Assembly: GCA_963580285.1 (NCBI GenBank)
Contig: OY757011.1
Span: forward strand, 117,547,037 to 117,611,036
Length of the DNA stretch: 64,000 nucleotides
Direction: 5' to 3'
Source: Lucinisca nassula
Taxonomy: Eukaryota; Mollusca; Bivalvia; Lucinida; Lucinidae
The translations under genes and the position numbers were made by a program. Shown in pieces: positions 1 to 12,300 of this stretch. The notes beneath the pieces were generated by a model. It saw only the letters and a list, made by a program, of their open reading frames with translations. It made no database searches and had not been told where the DNA came from. How positions within the stretch are numbered: the first letter of the stretch is position 1; each line of letters starts with the position of its first letter.

Positions 1-1798
1 GACATAAAAATGTGCCATATATTACGAGTCAATTATTTATTTATTTTTTTTGTTTTTGTTTTGTTAAAGATCAACTGAAATGGTCAGAACACTTTTCAAA
101 CAGATTATTTAAACAACAAGAATATACTGAGGGAAGCACAAGTTTTCTTGCAAACCCCACTGAAAAATATTAGCTCTAACAAAAGATACAGCACTTTAAA
201 GTTTTATGCAAATTAGCTTAATCCCCACTCACTTTTTTCAAACTGATCAAATGGAAGGAAAGATGCAAATTTTGTTTCCTTTTTTTTGAAACACAATGCA
301 TTGATGAATAATGCAATTATTTTCCCTCAGACAGTTTCTTCCATTATACTTCAGGGAATCTAAAAATAAAGTTGCCAAAATTCTGACAATAGAAAAAAGA
401 TTTTGAATTTAAAATTTCAAAATACCACAAATGACATCATAAAAGGTCCATGCATATTTGCTATTAAATGTTAACTAATAACTTCAAAACAATTTGAAAT
501 TTCTTAGTCTGTTTTTCTGACTTTTTCTAATAGTACAAAATACTCTCAGTTCATATAATCTAAAAATAGTGTTTCAGTTGATCTTTAAACTGCATAGTCA
601 ACAGATTCATATGTCTGCTATTTGACAGTCAGGAATAAAAAAAAAAGAGAAAAACTTAACTTCCTTATCATGAAAAAATGGCGCTAAGGCAATTTTGGTG
701 GTGGGTAGGAGCACAACAAAACAATAACTTTTTATAAATGAACATACTCTTATGAGGTCTTAACACTCTAGAATAAAAAAATGTAAATTTATACTCAGAT
801 TTTTGAAAATGATTTGATCTTTCGACAGCACTCTTAACCTCCAGGCCATAGAGGCCCATTTTACCATCATTCAAATGGCAAGGGTATAAAAAGTAAAACA
901 AAACGTCCACAGAGTGTGTGCTTTTGGCTCAGGTGTGCTATAACTGGCTAAAATCGGTATGTTGAAGAATAGACTATTTTCAAATTTCATGTTGAGTCAT
1001 AAGACCTCAGTAGAAATTTAACTCTAGATGAGTACATTAAACATTTAATTTTTGGGAAACAAAAAACGAGTTTCTGAGCATAATCACCAAACTTTTGCAG
1101 TAGTCCATCAATGAATTTAACCTCATAATAACTCATACCTTACCTGCCATCAGTCAAGTGTGACTGTAAACAGTCATTTGGTGCATATTTCAAAGATATA
1201 TATGGGTTTTGTGGCTAGACATGACTATACAATAACCTTGCATTTCGCTCAGGTGAGCTATAAACTTAGGATACACAATTCTGCAACACAGAATGCTGTG
1301 TGATTACTCAATTTTCTAAAATACTCATCTGGAGCTAGGAATAACTAAACAAAAATATGTTTACACACAGTGAACTCTTTACCTAGCCTGGCATGTTGTT
1401 TAGATTTCTGAATTGTATATATACAAGAAGATGATTGCAGGAAGATTATCTTTTTTCAAATATTCAAATAATTAATTTCTGTGATTACTTTATTCATCGT
1501 ATATGCCATAAAATAACCCTAACAGAACTACCACCTTTTTATCATTTAGATCAAAATGCAACTGGCATGTTTTTATACAAAAGTACTTCTAAGATCTGTT
1601 TCCTTAAAATTTATCAGATATTGTAAACCCATGTTTTTTTGTGTCGTTTTAAAGCATTGCAGATATTTGTAAATTTTGTAACCAAATATTGTCAGTCTCT
1701 GCCTTTTCTAAGTATCTTATAGTACTATTCATAGTCAAGTGTTTTGTTTTAGTCATGTGATTCTTGCCATCTTGTAATAAAACTGCAAGCCATGCACC
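1..1798. other. AT-rich non-coding stretch, no gene recognised
   Basis: Nothing beyond AT-rich sequence with short homopolymers is seen. It lies downstream of the last identified SET exon in gene orientation, so it is intron or 3' region. No ORF has family resemblance. Confidence 0.6.
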
Positions 1799-2291
1799 AT
1801 GCCCCGCCACTGCACTTATATCAGGCAAGTGGCAGAAATGTATCAAAATTAAATCAAAGGGAAGCTGCATTAGTCTTTTTTAAGGCAATGGCTTTAATTC
1901 AATGTTCAAAGGGCAATAACTCCAAAAGCAGGCAAACCAGAGTTACGGCTGCTTTGTTCTGCACATTGTCACATGGTGCTTTGTATTTTTGTAAAGTTTC
2001 ATAAATTATAATATGTCGGTTACAAAGTTATGGAGTGGACACGACTTAAGGCACTGGTTTTAATTCAATGTTCAAAGGGCAATAACTCCAAAAGCAGGCA
2101 AACCAGAGTTAGGGTTGCTTTGTTCTGCACATCGTCACATGGTGCTTTGTATTTTGGTAAAATTTCATGAAAATATATAAGTCGGTTTCAGAGTTATGGA
2201 GCGGACACATATGATCAAGGCGCTGACGGACAGACGGATGGACGGACGGACACTCAAAATTTCGGAGGGTATAACATAATACACGGGGCAT
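1799..2291 (+). mobile_element. Short tandem-core element with ATGCCCCG/CGGGGCAT ends
   Basis: The ends are inverted (ATGCCCCG at 1799-1806, CGGGGCAT at 2284-2291). Inside are two tandem copies of about 165 bp (about 1881-2046 and 2047-2217) sharing 'caaagggcaataactcc' and 'gcacatygtcacatggtgc'. A GACG/GATG microsatellite (about 2224-2250) follows just before the 3' end. The order core, microsatellite, terminal inverted motif is the same as in the larger elements of this window. No coding capacity. Confidence 0.6.
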
Positions 2292-2347
2292 AAAAATTAG
2301 CATTTTTTTTCAAATAAGGTAGTGTATTGTATAATTATCTTTCTTAC

Positions 2348-2411
2348 CTTCTCCCAAGGAAGATCTTTAAGCCCGTAATCATACAAGATCTCCTCCTCAA
2401 CTTCAATATCC
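2348..2411 (-). CDS. SET8/KMT5A-like methyltransferase, exon d (C-terminal SET motif)
   Basis: This 64-bp minus-strand exon lies between a ttgttgtag acceptor and a gtaaga donor. It encodes DIEVEEEILYDYG, the C-terminal SET signature (usually G-E-E-L-x-Y-D-Y-G) with the catalytic tyrosine region, and ends D-L-P-W-E-K, like the short tail of SET8-type proteins that folds over the pocket. The usual GEE is EEE here. It ends in phase 0; the final exon with the stop codon was not identified and may lie left of the window. The element at 1799-2291 ends 57 bp from its donor side. Missing G in GEE and S in NHS suggest a divergent paralogue, but splice sites and frame are intact. Confidence 0.9.
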
Positions 2412-2778
2412 CTACAACAAGGAAAATAAAATTCAGGGAAAGTTAGGGATTTATTTTTATTTTTTTAAGCTATTATGTCAATTGCAATGCTGGAATACTC
2501 GTATGTTCACACAAGTTTCATTCATTCAATACAGGATGAATTTTTAGCCTACAACTATCAAGAAATTGAATGGCATTAGTTGCCCTGAAATACTGTTGCT
2601 GTGGCATAAACCTAGTTGATTAATCAATCAATCACTTACGTACACACATACTGCAGGACGTACACATGCGAGCACATACAGACAAGCAAAACATAATATG
2701 CCACTAGAATAAGCCGATGGCCGGGGCAAAATGACCTTGACCTTTGATACAGTGAATTTTCTATTTGTTTGAACAAAA

Positions 2779-4808
2779 CAAGAGCTGTCACATGACAGCA
2801 TAGCTTGCCTGTTTTGCCCTTTTACGATACAAGGTAAAATCACTGGACTGTGAAATATAGGTCACAATGACCTTAATACCTATTAGTTCAATCATCCGGT
2901 CACATGGAAGTAATAATCCAGGTATAATGTTTCTCCATCAAATAGTAATCAAGATAATAGGCAAAATCACTGAACCATGAATTATAGGTCACACTGACCT
3001 AGACCTATTTTGAGGTCAATTATCAGGTCACATGGAACTAATAATCCAGGTATAATGTTTCTCCATCAAATAGTAATCAAGATAATAGACAAAATCACTG
3101 AACCATGAAATATAGGCCACAATGACCTAGACCCATTTTGAGGCCAATTATTGGGTCACATGGAACTAATAATCCAGGTATGCTGTTTCTCCACTAAATA
3201 GTATTCAAGATACATGGCAAAGTCACTGAACCATGAAATATAGGTCATAATGACCTATATCTATTAAGAGGTCAATCATCAGGTTACATGGAAGTATTAA
3301 TCCACGTATAATGTTTCTCCATCAAATAGTATTCAAGATAATAGACAAAATCATTGAACCATGAAATATAGGTCACACTCATCTAAATATATTTTGAGGT
3401 CAATCATCGGGTTACATGGAACTAATAATCTAGGTATAAAGTTTTTCCATCAAATAAAATTCAAGATTTAAGACAAAGACAATGAACCATGAATATAGAT
3501 CACTATGACCTAGATATATTTTGAGGTCAATCATGCAGCCACATGGAACTAATATCACAGATATGATATTTCTCCATTAAATAGTATTCAGGATATAAGG
3601 CAAATTCACTGGACCGTGAAATATAGGTCACAATGACCTAGATATATTTTGACGTCAATCATGTGGCCATTTGGAACTAATATCCCAGGTATGACATTTC
3701 TCTATCATATAGTATTCAAGATATAAGACAAAATCACTGGACCGTGAAAAATAGGTCACAATGACCTATATATATTTTGAGGTCAATCATGTGGTCATAT
3801 GGAACTGATATCCCAGGTATGACATTTCTCCATCAAATAGTATTCAAGATATAGGGCAAAATCACTAGACCGTGAAATATAGGTCACAACGACCTAGATA
3901 TATTTTGAGGTCAATCATGTGGTCATATGAAACTAATATCCCAGGTATGACATTCCTCCATCAAATAGTATTCAAGATATAAATCAAAATCACTGGACCA
4001 TGAAAAATAGGTCACAATGACCTAGATATATTTTGAGGTCAATCATGTTGTCATTTGGAACTAATATCCCAGGTATGACATTCCTCCATCAAATAGTATT
4101 CAAGATATAAGGCAAAATCACTGGACCGTGAAAAATAGGTCACAATGACCTAGATATATTCTGAGGTCAATCATGTGGTCATATGGAACTAACATCCCAG
4201 GTATGACATTTCTCCATAAAATAGTATTCAAGATATAAGGCAAAATCACTGGACTGTGAAATATAGGTCACCGTGACCTTGACCTTTGACACTTGAACCA
4301 ATGTCTTATAGATGTATAAGCAATTGAGTTCGTAACTTGATACTATAATGGAAATGTATATCAGAAATTAATATGGTGTCCTAAATTTTGACCCCTAGCC
4401 CCACCCCCCAGGCATGATCCCAGGGGTGTTCTTTTGGAATCTAAGAAGACATTCCCTGGTATTCTCAGAATCCAAGTTGTAACTATGAATGGTTTGTGAT
4501 GGTCGACTGTTGAGATATAAGCATTTCAAAAACTTTAACACAGTTTTACAGAGGTGTTCTAGATTTTGACCCCTAGCCCCACCCCAGGGCATGGACCCAG
4601 GGGTCTGATCTCTTGGAACGTTAGAAGACCCTCCCAAGTACTTAATTTCCAAATATGAGTGCTCTGTGATGCATGACTGTTGAGATTTGTTAAGCATTTG
4701 AAAAACTATACTGCAGAGTGTGACGGGAACGGGAACGCGAACGCAAACGCTAACGCGCACATCCGGGGTGACAACAATAGCTCTCCATGTACTTCGTACA
4801 GGCGAGCT
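2779..4808 (+). mobile_element. E1: CAAGAG element with about 128-bp tandem core
   Basis: It starts CAAGAG, then the palindrome CTGTCAcaTGACAG, then TAGCTTGCCTG. It ends CAGGCGAGCT with a hairpin TGTAC-ttc-GTACA (4788-4800) flanked by agctctcc and ggcgagct. The subterminal motifs are inverse to each other. About 11 tandem units of about 128 bp fill 2820-4290; each carries 'taggtcacaatgacctag' or a variant. Two larger degenerate units ('tagccccacccc') follow, then a GAACGC-type microsatellite (about 4720-4757). This is the same plan as E2-E7, with different sequence. Non-autonomous; no protein encoded. Confidence 0.75.
2859..4279. promoter_or_regulatory. Array of palindromic AGGTCAnnnTGACCT sites (possible nuclear-receptor sites)
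   Basis: Eight E1 units keep a perfect inverted repeat of AGGTCA spaced by 3 bp, for example at 2859-2873, 2986-3000 and 4265-4279; other units have one or two mismatches. AGGTCAnnnTGACCT is the consensus for estrogen-receptor-type binding. Site presence is observed; binding and function are inference. Confidence 0.45.
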
Positions 4809-4810
4809 AA

Positions 4811-5398
4811 AAATAATTATTATTTTCTGTGTTCGAAATTTTAGAAATGGTCGTTACAAAATAATCTTAGTGTTCCAATTTTTAGAACATTGTATTCCTG
4901 AAAAACAAAGTCAATGTTATCCATGCAAAGTATGAGAGTAATTATAGTTAATTAATCCTCAATCACCAACCCTTATCTTGGTTCTTTTGTCCGTAAGTGC
5001 GTTTCATTTTGTTCAAGTCTTTAATCGGTGTATGTAACACCTGAGCAGATATACCTATCAATTACGTCATTCTAGCTTTTTGATGTGCTTAATTCATTGA
5101 CTTGTCATGCCTGATTGGCCCGAAATAACCAAGACAAACTTCCTGGATTGTATTATTATCATAATTGCAGTAAAGCCCCAAGCAAAAATAGAATTAAGAT
5201 GAAAACGCTATTTTCACATAAAAGTAGAAAAGAAAAAAAAAAACTTCCGTAAACTCGCTATCTTCCGTAAAATGTCAGGCGACATTCCAAAAGTATATTC
5301 AGGTAATGAATTTGCATCTCATTAGCGGTCACATGATACAAAATTTCGTGCCAATATGTCACCGGTATTAAAGTAAACAAAGGCATTTTACTTTAAAA
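4811..5398. other. Intergenic/intronic spacer without recognised feature
   Basis: AT-rich sequence between E1 and E2. No exon signal, repeat array or RNA gene was recognised. Confidence 0.5.
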
Positions 5399-8300
5399 CA
5401 AGAGGGCCATGGTGGCCCTGGATCGCTCACCTGAGTCCAAGATGTTTATTTTTGTTTGATCTGGGGTTTAATTGCCCTTTCAACCATTTATTCAATGGAG
5501 AGGAATGATTTTAGTATTTTTGACAAAGGGTCATATGAGATACATGCCTGTGAAATTATTTTGAAATTGAATAATTGGCCTCAGGGAAGATATTTTTTTC
5601 TATTTTTAGCTCTGGTGGCCATTTTGTGAACATAATTCATGACGATTGCTTTAAAAATGTGACCTTTAGAACACTAATAAAGTTTTGCTTTGATTTGGCT
5701 TGATGACCTACTTTTTGACCACAAATTACCCAGTTTCAAACTTGACCAAGAAATCATCAAGACAATTGTTTAGAGCAAGATTCATGATGATTACTTCAAA
5801 CATGTGACTTCTAGAGTGTTAACAAGGTTTTCTTTTGATTTGGCCTGGTCACCTAGTTTCTGACCCAAAGTGACCCAGTTTTGAACTTGACCTAGAAATC
5901 ATTATGAGGAACATTTGAACAAGATTCATGAGGATTGCTTTGAAAATGAGACCTCTAGAGCATTCACAAGGTTTTCCTTTGATTTGGCTTGGTGATCTAG
6001 TCTTTGACCCCAAATAACCCAGTTCCAAAGTTAGAAATCATCAAGACAAACATTTAGAGCAAGATACATGATGTTAACTTCAAAAAATGTGACTTCTAGG
6101 GTGTTAACTATGTTTTTCTTAGATTTGGCCTGGTGACCTTGTTTTTGACCCCAAGTGACCCAGTTTTGAAATTTGACCTAGAAATCATCAAGACAAACAT
6201 TTTGAACAAAATTCATAATGATTGTTTTAAAAATGTGACATCTAGAGCGTTTACAAGGTTTTCCTTTAATTTGGCTTGGTGACCTAGTTTTTGACCCCAA
6301 GTGACCCAGTTCTGAACCTGACTTAGAAATCATCAAGACAATTATTTACAGCAATATTCTTGATGATTACTTCAAAAATGTGACTTCTAAGAGTGCTAAC
6401 AAGGTTTTCCTTTGATTTGGCCTGGTCACCTAGTTTTTGACCCCAAGTGACCCGGTTTTGAACTTGACTTAGAAATCATAAAGAGGAACATTTATAACAA
6501 GATTCATGAGGATTGCTTTGAAAATGAGACCTCTAGAGCATTCAAAAGGTTTTCCTTTGATTTGGCTTGGTGACCTAGTTTTTGATCCCAAATGACCCAG
6601 TTTCGAACTTTACCTAGAAATTATCAAGACAAACATTTAGAGCAAGATTCATGATGATAACCTCAAAAATGTGACTTCTAGAGTGTTTACAAGGTTTGCC
6701 TTTGATTTGGCTTGGTGATCTATTTTTTGACTCCAAGTGACCCAGTTTAAAACTTGACCTAGCAATCATCAAGACAATTGTTTACAGCAAGATTCATGAT
6801 GATTACTTCAAACATGTGACTTCTAGAGTGTTAACAAGGTTTTCCTTTGATTTGGCCTGGTCACCTAGTTTCTGACCCAAAGTGACCCAGTTTTGAACTT
6901 GACCTAGAAATCATCAAGAGGAACATTTTGAACAAGATTCATGAGGATTGCTTTGAAAATGAGACCTCTAGAGCATTCACAAGGTTTTCCTTTGATTTGG
7001 CTTGGTGATCTAGTCTTTGACCCCAAATAACCCAGTTTCAAAGTTAGAAATCATCAAGACAAACATTTAGAGCAAGATACATGATGTTAACTTCAAAAAT
7101 GTGACTTCTAGGGTGTTAACAATGTTTTTCTTAGATTTGGCCTGGTGACCTTGTTTTTGACCCCAAGTGACCCAGTTTTGAAATTTGACCTAGAAATCAT
7201 CAAGACAAACATTTTGAACAAAATTCATAATGATTGCTTTAAAAATGTGACATCTAGAGCGTTTACAAGGTTTTCCTTTAATTTGGCTTGGTGACCTAGT
7301 TTTTGACCCCAAGTGACCCAGTTCTGAACCTGACCTAGAAATCATCAAGACAATTATTTACAGCAATATTCTTGATGATTACTTCAAAAATGTGACTTCT
7401 AGAGTGCGAACAAGGTTTTCCTTTGATTTGGCCTGGTCACCTAGTTTTTGACCCCAAGTGACCCGGTTTTGAACTTGACTTAGAAATCATAAAGAGGAAC
7501 ATTTATAACAAGATTCATGAGGATTGCTTTGAAAATGAGACCTCTAGAGCATTCAAAAGGTTTTCCTTTGATTTGGCTTGGTGACCTAGTTTTTGATCCC
7601 AAATGACCCAGTTTCGAACTTTACCTAGAAATTATCAAGACAAACATTTAGAGCAAGATTCATGATGATAACCTCAAAAATGTGACTTCTAGAGTGTTTA
7701 CAAGGTTTGCCTTTGATTTGGCTTGGTGATCTATTTTTTGACTCCAAGTGACCCAGTTTAAAACTTGACCTAGCAATCATCAAGACAATTGTTTACAGCA
7801 AGATTCATGATGATTACTTCAAACATGTGACTTCTAGAGTGTTAACAAGGTTTTCCTTTGATTTGGCCTGGTCACCTAGTTTCTGACCCAAAGTGACCCA
7901 GTTTTGAACTTGACCTATAAATCATCAAGAGGAACATTTTGAACAAGATTCATGAGGATTGCTTTGAAAATGAGATCTCTAGAGCATTCACAAGGTTTTC
8001 CTTTGATTTGGCTTGGTGACCTAGTTTTTGACACCAAATGACCCAGTTTCAAACTTAGAAATCATCAAGACAAACACATAGAGCAAGATACATGATATTA
8101 ACTTCAAAAATGTTACTTCTAGAGTGTTAACAAGGTTTTTCTTAGATTTGGCCTACTGACCTACTTTTTGACCCCAAGAAACCCAGTTTTGAACTTGACC
8201 TAGAAATCATCAAGACAAACACTTTGAACAAAATTCATAATGATTGCTTTAAAATGTGACATCTAGAGTGTTTACAAGGTTTTCCTTTGATTTGGCTTGG

Positions 8301-8572
8301 TGACTTAGTCTTTGACCCCAAGTGACCCAATTCTGAACTTGACCTAGAAATCATCAAGACAATTATTTAGAGCAATATTCTTGATGATTACTTCAAAAAT
8401 GTGACTTCTAGAGTGTTAACAAGGCTTTCCTTTGATCTGGCCTGGTCACCTAGTTTTTGACATCAAGTGACCCGGTTTTGAACTTGACTTAGAAATCATC
8501 AAGAGGAACATTTATAACAAGATTCATTAGGATTGCTTTGAAAATGAGACCTCTAGAGCATTCACAAGCTCC
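5399..8572 (+). mobile_element. E2: CAAGAG element with about 145-bp core, 3' end missing
   Basis: It starts CAAGAGGGCC-atggt-GGCCCT, then GATCGCTCACCTGAG, identical in plan to E3 and E6. The first about 240 bp resemble the E6 core ('tttttagctctggtggccattttgt'). The rest is tandem units of about 145 bp with 'ctagagtgttaacaaggttttcctttgatttgg' in overlapping variants. The normal 3' end (microsatellite plus GGTGAGCT hairpin) is absent; the array stops at about 8572 where the CTAG palindrome chain begins. Internal units form a roughly 1,012-bp higher-order repeat. Confidence 0.75.
5761..8570 (+). repeat. Higher-order tandem repeat, period about 1,012 bp
   Basis: Marker strings recur at constant spacing: 'gacaattgttta' with its flanks at about 5761, 6774 and 7786, and 'gcattcaaaaggttttcc' at about 6539 and 7551. 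Each period contains about seven 145-bp units. The first two periods are nearly identical; the third is shorter and more diverged. Confidence 0.7.
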
Positions 8573-8775
8573 ATAGTCCAAATTGGAATCTAGGCAGATC
8601 CGGAATCTGCCTAGGCAGATTTGGAATCTGCCTAGACCAGATTAGAATTCTAATTTGGTCTAGACCAGATAAAAATTTTAATTTGGTCTAGGCAGATCAA
8701 GAATCTGTCTAGGTCAAACTAGAATTCCAGTTTGGCTAGGCAGATTCTGGATCTGCCTAGACCAAACTAGAATCT
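8573..8775. repeat. Chain of CTAG-linked palindromes
   Basis: Consecutive palindromes share their terminal CTAG: 8590-8614, 8611-8635, 8632-8663, 8660-8691, 8688-8712, 8709-8739 and 8736-8760. The 25-bp type is CTAGGCAGAT-5 nt-ATCTGCCTAG. The 31-32-bp type is CTAGACCA...TGGTCTAG with an AATT-like centre. A degenerate copy begins at 8573 and a half copy follows at 8757. Arms are perfect or differ at one or two positions. Such DNA can extrude as several cruciforms. Family unknown to me. Confidence 0.85.
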
Positions 8776-9302
8776 ATTTATCAAAGTTAAATATTTTGAA
8801 TGGATATCAATTATTAGAAGTCATATATGTTTTATACAGTAATTTTTGTGTGTCAAAAAATCCACAAAATAGTGTTTTTCAGCCTATATTGTGTTATCTT
8901 TATTGGGGATCATCTGCCTATCTGGCACAGATAATAAGGTGTGAAAGACAATAATGACAAATATTTAAGGAACAAAAGCAGACATGTTAAGTTTTGGAAA
9001 TAAAAATGAGGGAGACAGCGCGTGCGAGGAGTATTGGCAATTATCGTGAGCGCGAAGCGTTGGCTTGCTAGTGAGGTTAGGTGGGGGGAGGGGGGTGGGC
9101 ATGCACCCTTGGAAATGTTTTGAGGAAAAGATAGAAAATGGTGTATTCTGAGAGCTGTTTGAACACTTTTTGTTAATTCTTTAAACATCTGTTCATTGAT
9201 AAATAAATGAAAAGTATTTTTAAAATCATTAGCTAGCAAAGGCTGCCTGATATCTAGCAGTGCCAGTGCCACAAGGGGTGACAGGACATCCAGGGATGAC
9301 AG

Positions 9303-9303
<1 letters not shown>
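8776..9303. other. Non-coding spacer
   Basis: AT-rich, with a short purine/GC-richer stretch near 9005-9100. No gene or repeat family recognised. Confidence 0.5.

Positions 9304-9340
<37 letters not shown>
9304..9340 (+). repeat. Poly-C tract, 37 bp
   Basis: Uninterrupted run of 37 C. The minus strand is poly-G and could form G-quadruplexes; length is also prone to sequencing error. Confidence 0.9.
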
Positions 9341-9342
<2 letters not shown>

Positions 9343-11788
9343 CATGGACAAAGCCACCAACAAAAGCTCACAGATCACATAATGCAACAGCACAAAAGCA
9401 TACCTTTTCTTTTATGCCTAGTACAGAAGACAGATAGACAGATAGATCTCTCCAAAATAGGGATATTGTGCTTTGGAAAATCATGCTTCATCGAAATCTG
9501 CCTGTTTGATATAAAAATTATAATTTGAAGTGTGTGAACACTTTTACAACCAATACTGAGCACCTAAATTCTCGTTTTGAGAGCTGAAATATTACGAACG
9601 TATAGTCGCGAAAACCCATGACATTGCTCACTCGTCGGTAAAAACTTACTTGCAGTTCAGCTGAAAGCGATAAAGAAGTTCTTCCTAATGTATTTCCATG
9701 ATTAAATCAACAGGAATCCTCCAATTTGTTAAGATTTATTTTTGGATTAATTCGAAATTTTCTGTTGGATTTCTTGAAAATACATCCAAACTCCAAGACC
9801 TCTAGCACTTCTTTTAATCTACACTCTAAGACATAAAGCACTTCTTTTCATCCATACTCCAAGACCTACAGCACTTCTTTTCTTCCTCACTCCAAGACCT
9901 AAAACTCTAACTTCTCATCTATCCTATTACAGAACTTAGATTTTTGAAGCACTTTTTAGTTCATGATACTTTTTGCAGGGTATGGTAAAAGGCCTAATGG
10001 GCAACCATAAGGAAGTATAACATCAATACTAAATCATTTCAGTCTCTCTGAAAAACTGTACACAAGACTTAGCATGCAGTCTTGTTTAGCAATAGCAAGG
10101 CTATCTTCTTTCACCCACCTCTTCAACATTTTTTGGAAAGGACTATGCCTGAAGAATCAAAAGGAACTGCAAGTTCTCAGGACTATTACTGGTATTACTT
10201 TTTGTTATGCTGTAAAATGATCCATACCTGCAAGTTTGATGAAAATATGCCTTCCTATTCAAGAAATACAATGCACATAGGAAACTGTCACACCAATGCA
10301 AATGTTCTAGGCTAAAGTGATCCCCATTAAAAATATGTCCCTTCTCACCTCTGGTCGGGGACATAAAGACTAAATTTAAAAGAGAGCTTTCTTGCAACAA
10401 CAAACACTAGCGTCAAACAGTCCAAATAAATCAATCCAAACATCAGAGACTTGTCTGATTTACCAATGATCACATATTTCTTGCGTCACTGTACTTCTGA
10501 GGACTGTACATATAGCATTAGCAGTTTGGAAAACAAGACGTCCAAGTCAGAAATTATCCACAGCCTCCTCAGCATTGTCATATTTTCTTCCTTCAGAAAA
10601 TAAGATTCTCAGTGCAGGACTGTACCTAGCACTGCCTGAATTGAAATGCAACCAAATTTTGTGACAAAAACCATTTAACATTTTATTTGAAGCTCATACA
10701 AAATGACACGTAACCAAATATTTCCTTATCATATTCCAGAACATAAACACTGAGGTCTTGTAGTCATATCTCAAGATAATCTAGCCTGGCAAAGCAATCC
10801 AGCAGGTTACGATAGAAGAAACCAACAACACGAAGGTATGGGTAGACAACAATAAAAATAGACAGATATGGATTTTGCAGACCACAAGGAAAGCATTTAA
10901 CAAGGAAAAGAGGTGACATATTATTGCAATGTCATCAGAAGAACCCTAATATAGGCCTAGCATATTAGTCAAAACTTAAAAATAGCAAAGCCCCTACGAT
11001 CCTGTAAGGTTAATGGCATGAATCAATAATCTGAAGGCAAAGGATTTCAAAACTGGGGCAAAATTAAAAATAGTAATGATCATGAACTGATACAATCAAA
11101 TCCCAAATCCTCCCCACAACATCACTAGGGAAAGAAGTCGAAACATTGAGTAACAACAATAAATCAAACGGACAACCGCCAAACCGAGTCAGCAGCTCTT
11201 TCCCAGATAGGTGGTGACTCAGAATATGTCTCAATGCCATGTGGATGAAGAAGTAGTGCATAACCTTTGCCAACAGTGCATTATATATCTACTAAACTAC
11301 CAATTTTTACTTTTGTTTCATTTTCAATGTTGATCCATATTGGATCTAATTGAGACAGCACTGAAAGGCATTCTCTTTACTTCATCAATGAATGTCTTAA
11401 TTCCTTTTAAAATTCCCTGACATCCAGGCAATTTTTCATTTTTCCCTGACCCTCATCAAAATTCCCTGACAATTCCCTGACCTTGAAAAAATTTAAATTT
11501 CCCTGACATTTCCCTGATGCATGGGAACCCTGTGATGGACAGACAAAGAGATTACTATATAGCCTCCTCTGATTTATTTGAGCTGGGCCCCAAAATGTTT
11601 CTAAACTTTTTCACTTTAAAATATTTCAATCTCAACACAAGTTTTAGATAGGACTTTCACTGGGTTTTAAAACTATTTAATTCTAACTACAATTTTAAAA
11701 TTTTAGCAAACTTTTTTTAAAACTGTCATTTCGGTCAATTCCTCTCCATCTAGTTTGATATGATTGAGCAGAAATATCAATTACATAC
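9341..11788. other. Intron sequence with few recognisable features
   Basis: This lies in the intron between SET exons c and d. It contains short repeats 'ccaagacctaaagcacttctttt' in variants around 9790-9905 (roughly 45-bp spacing). A cluster of 'ttccctgac' motifs lies at about 11410-11520. No exon with convincing splice sites and family match was found. Confidence 0.5.
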
Positions 11789-11905
11789 CTGATTGCGAAC
11801 AAAACCAAATTTTTATCAAGTTTCTTCATCACTGCATTTCTTTCTTTTTTTGTCCCATGATTCACCAGCCTCCCAAGTCGACTGCTTTCTGCAGTTGCAT
11901 CCACA
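11789..11905 (-). CDS. SET8/KMT5A-like methyltransferase, exon c (N-H motif)
   Basis: This 117-bp minus-strand exon lies between a ttttgcag acceptor and a gtatgt donor. The peptide contains VDATAESSRLGRLVNHG, the SET motif normally written R-x-x-N-H-S, which contacts the methyl donor. Here the serine of NHS is glycine. It continues through a lysine-rich stretch to LVLFAI. The closing AG joins the G that begins the next exon to give arginine, producing the characteristic A-I-R-D-I-E junction. The candidate LTR at 11975 begins only 70 bp upstream of the acceptor. Histone H4 lysine 20 is the substrate of canonical SET8 in chromatin; that substrate cannot be inferred for this copy from sequence alone. 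Confidence 0.92.
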
Positions 11906-12300
11906 CTGCAAAATATGAACATAACATATAGGCTAGATCTTGTCACCTTCACATCTATGATGAGAAATCATAATTGTTACGATCAGACTTACTTCAAAGG
12001 TGTTGTTGTGCATATTTATGGCTGTAGTAGTGTTGATGAGTATAGACAACAGTCAATGAAGTACATTTTAATTGTTTAGGTATTGAGAGAGCAGGTACCA
12101 TCATTTCATACTGATTTACTTTTTAAGTGGCATATTTAAAATGGTAATGAGTTAATTTAAAAGCCTTATGCATACTGAGTGTCTGCGCCGAAATTCGTTG
12201 TTTTTATGCTTATGTAAGGGTCTGTCATAAGACACCTTTTTCACCTGTAGCTACGTTTTATACCTATTCACCTATCCTTTTACATGATTTGCTCGCTTAA

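Noticed and set aside
300..360. Possible last exon of the SET gene after a ctttatttttag acceptor
   Set aside because: In the required phase it would encode two residues and then a stop; possible, but with no similarity to support it I do not call it.
9304..9340. Poly-glycine frame at 8910-9371
   Set aside because: Produced by the 37-bp C run; no splice or family evidence.
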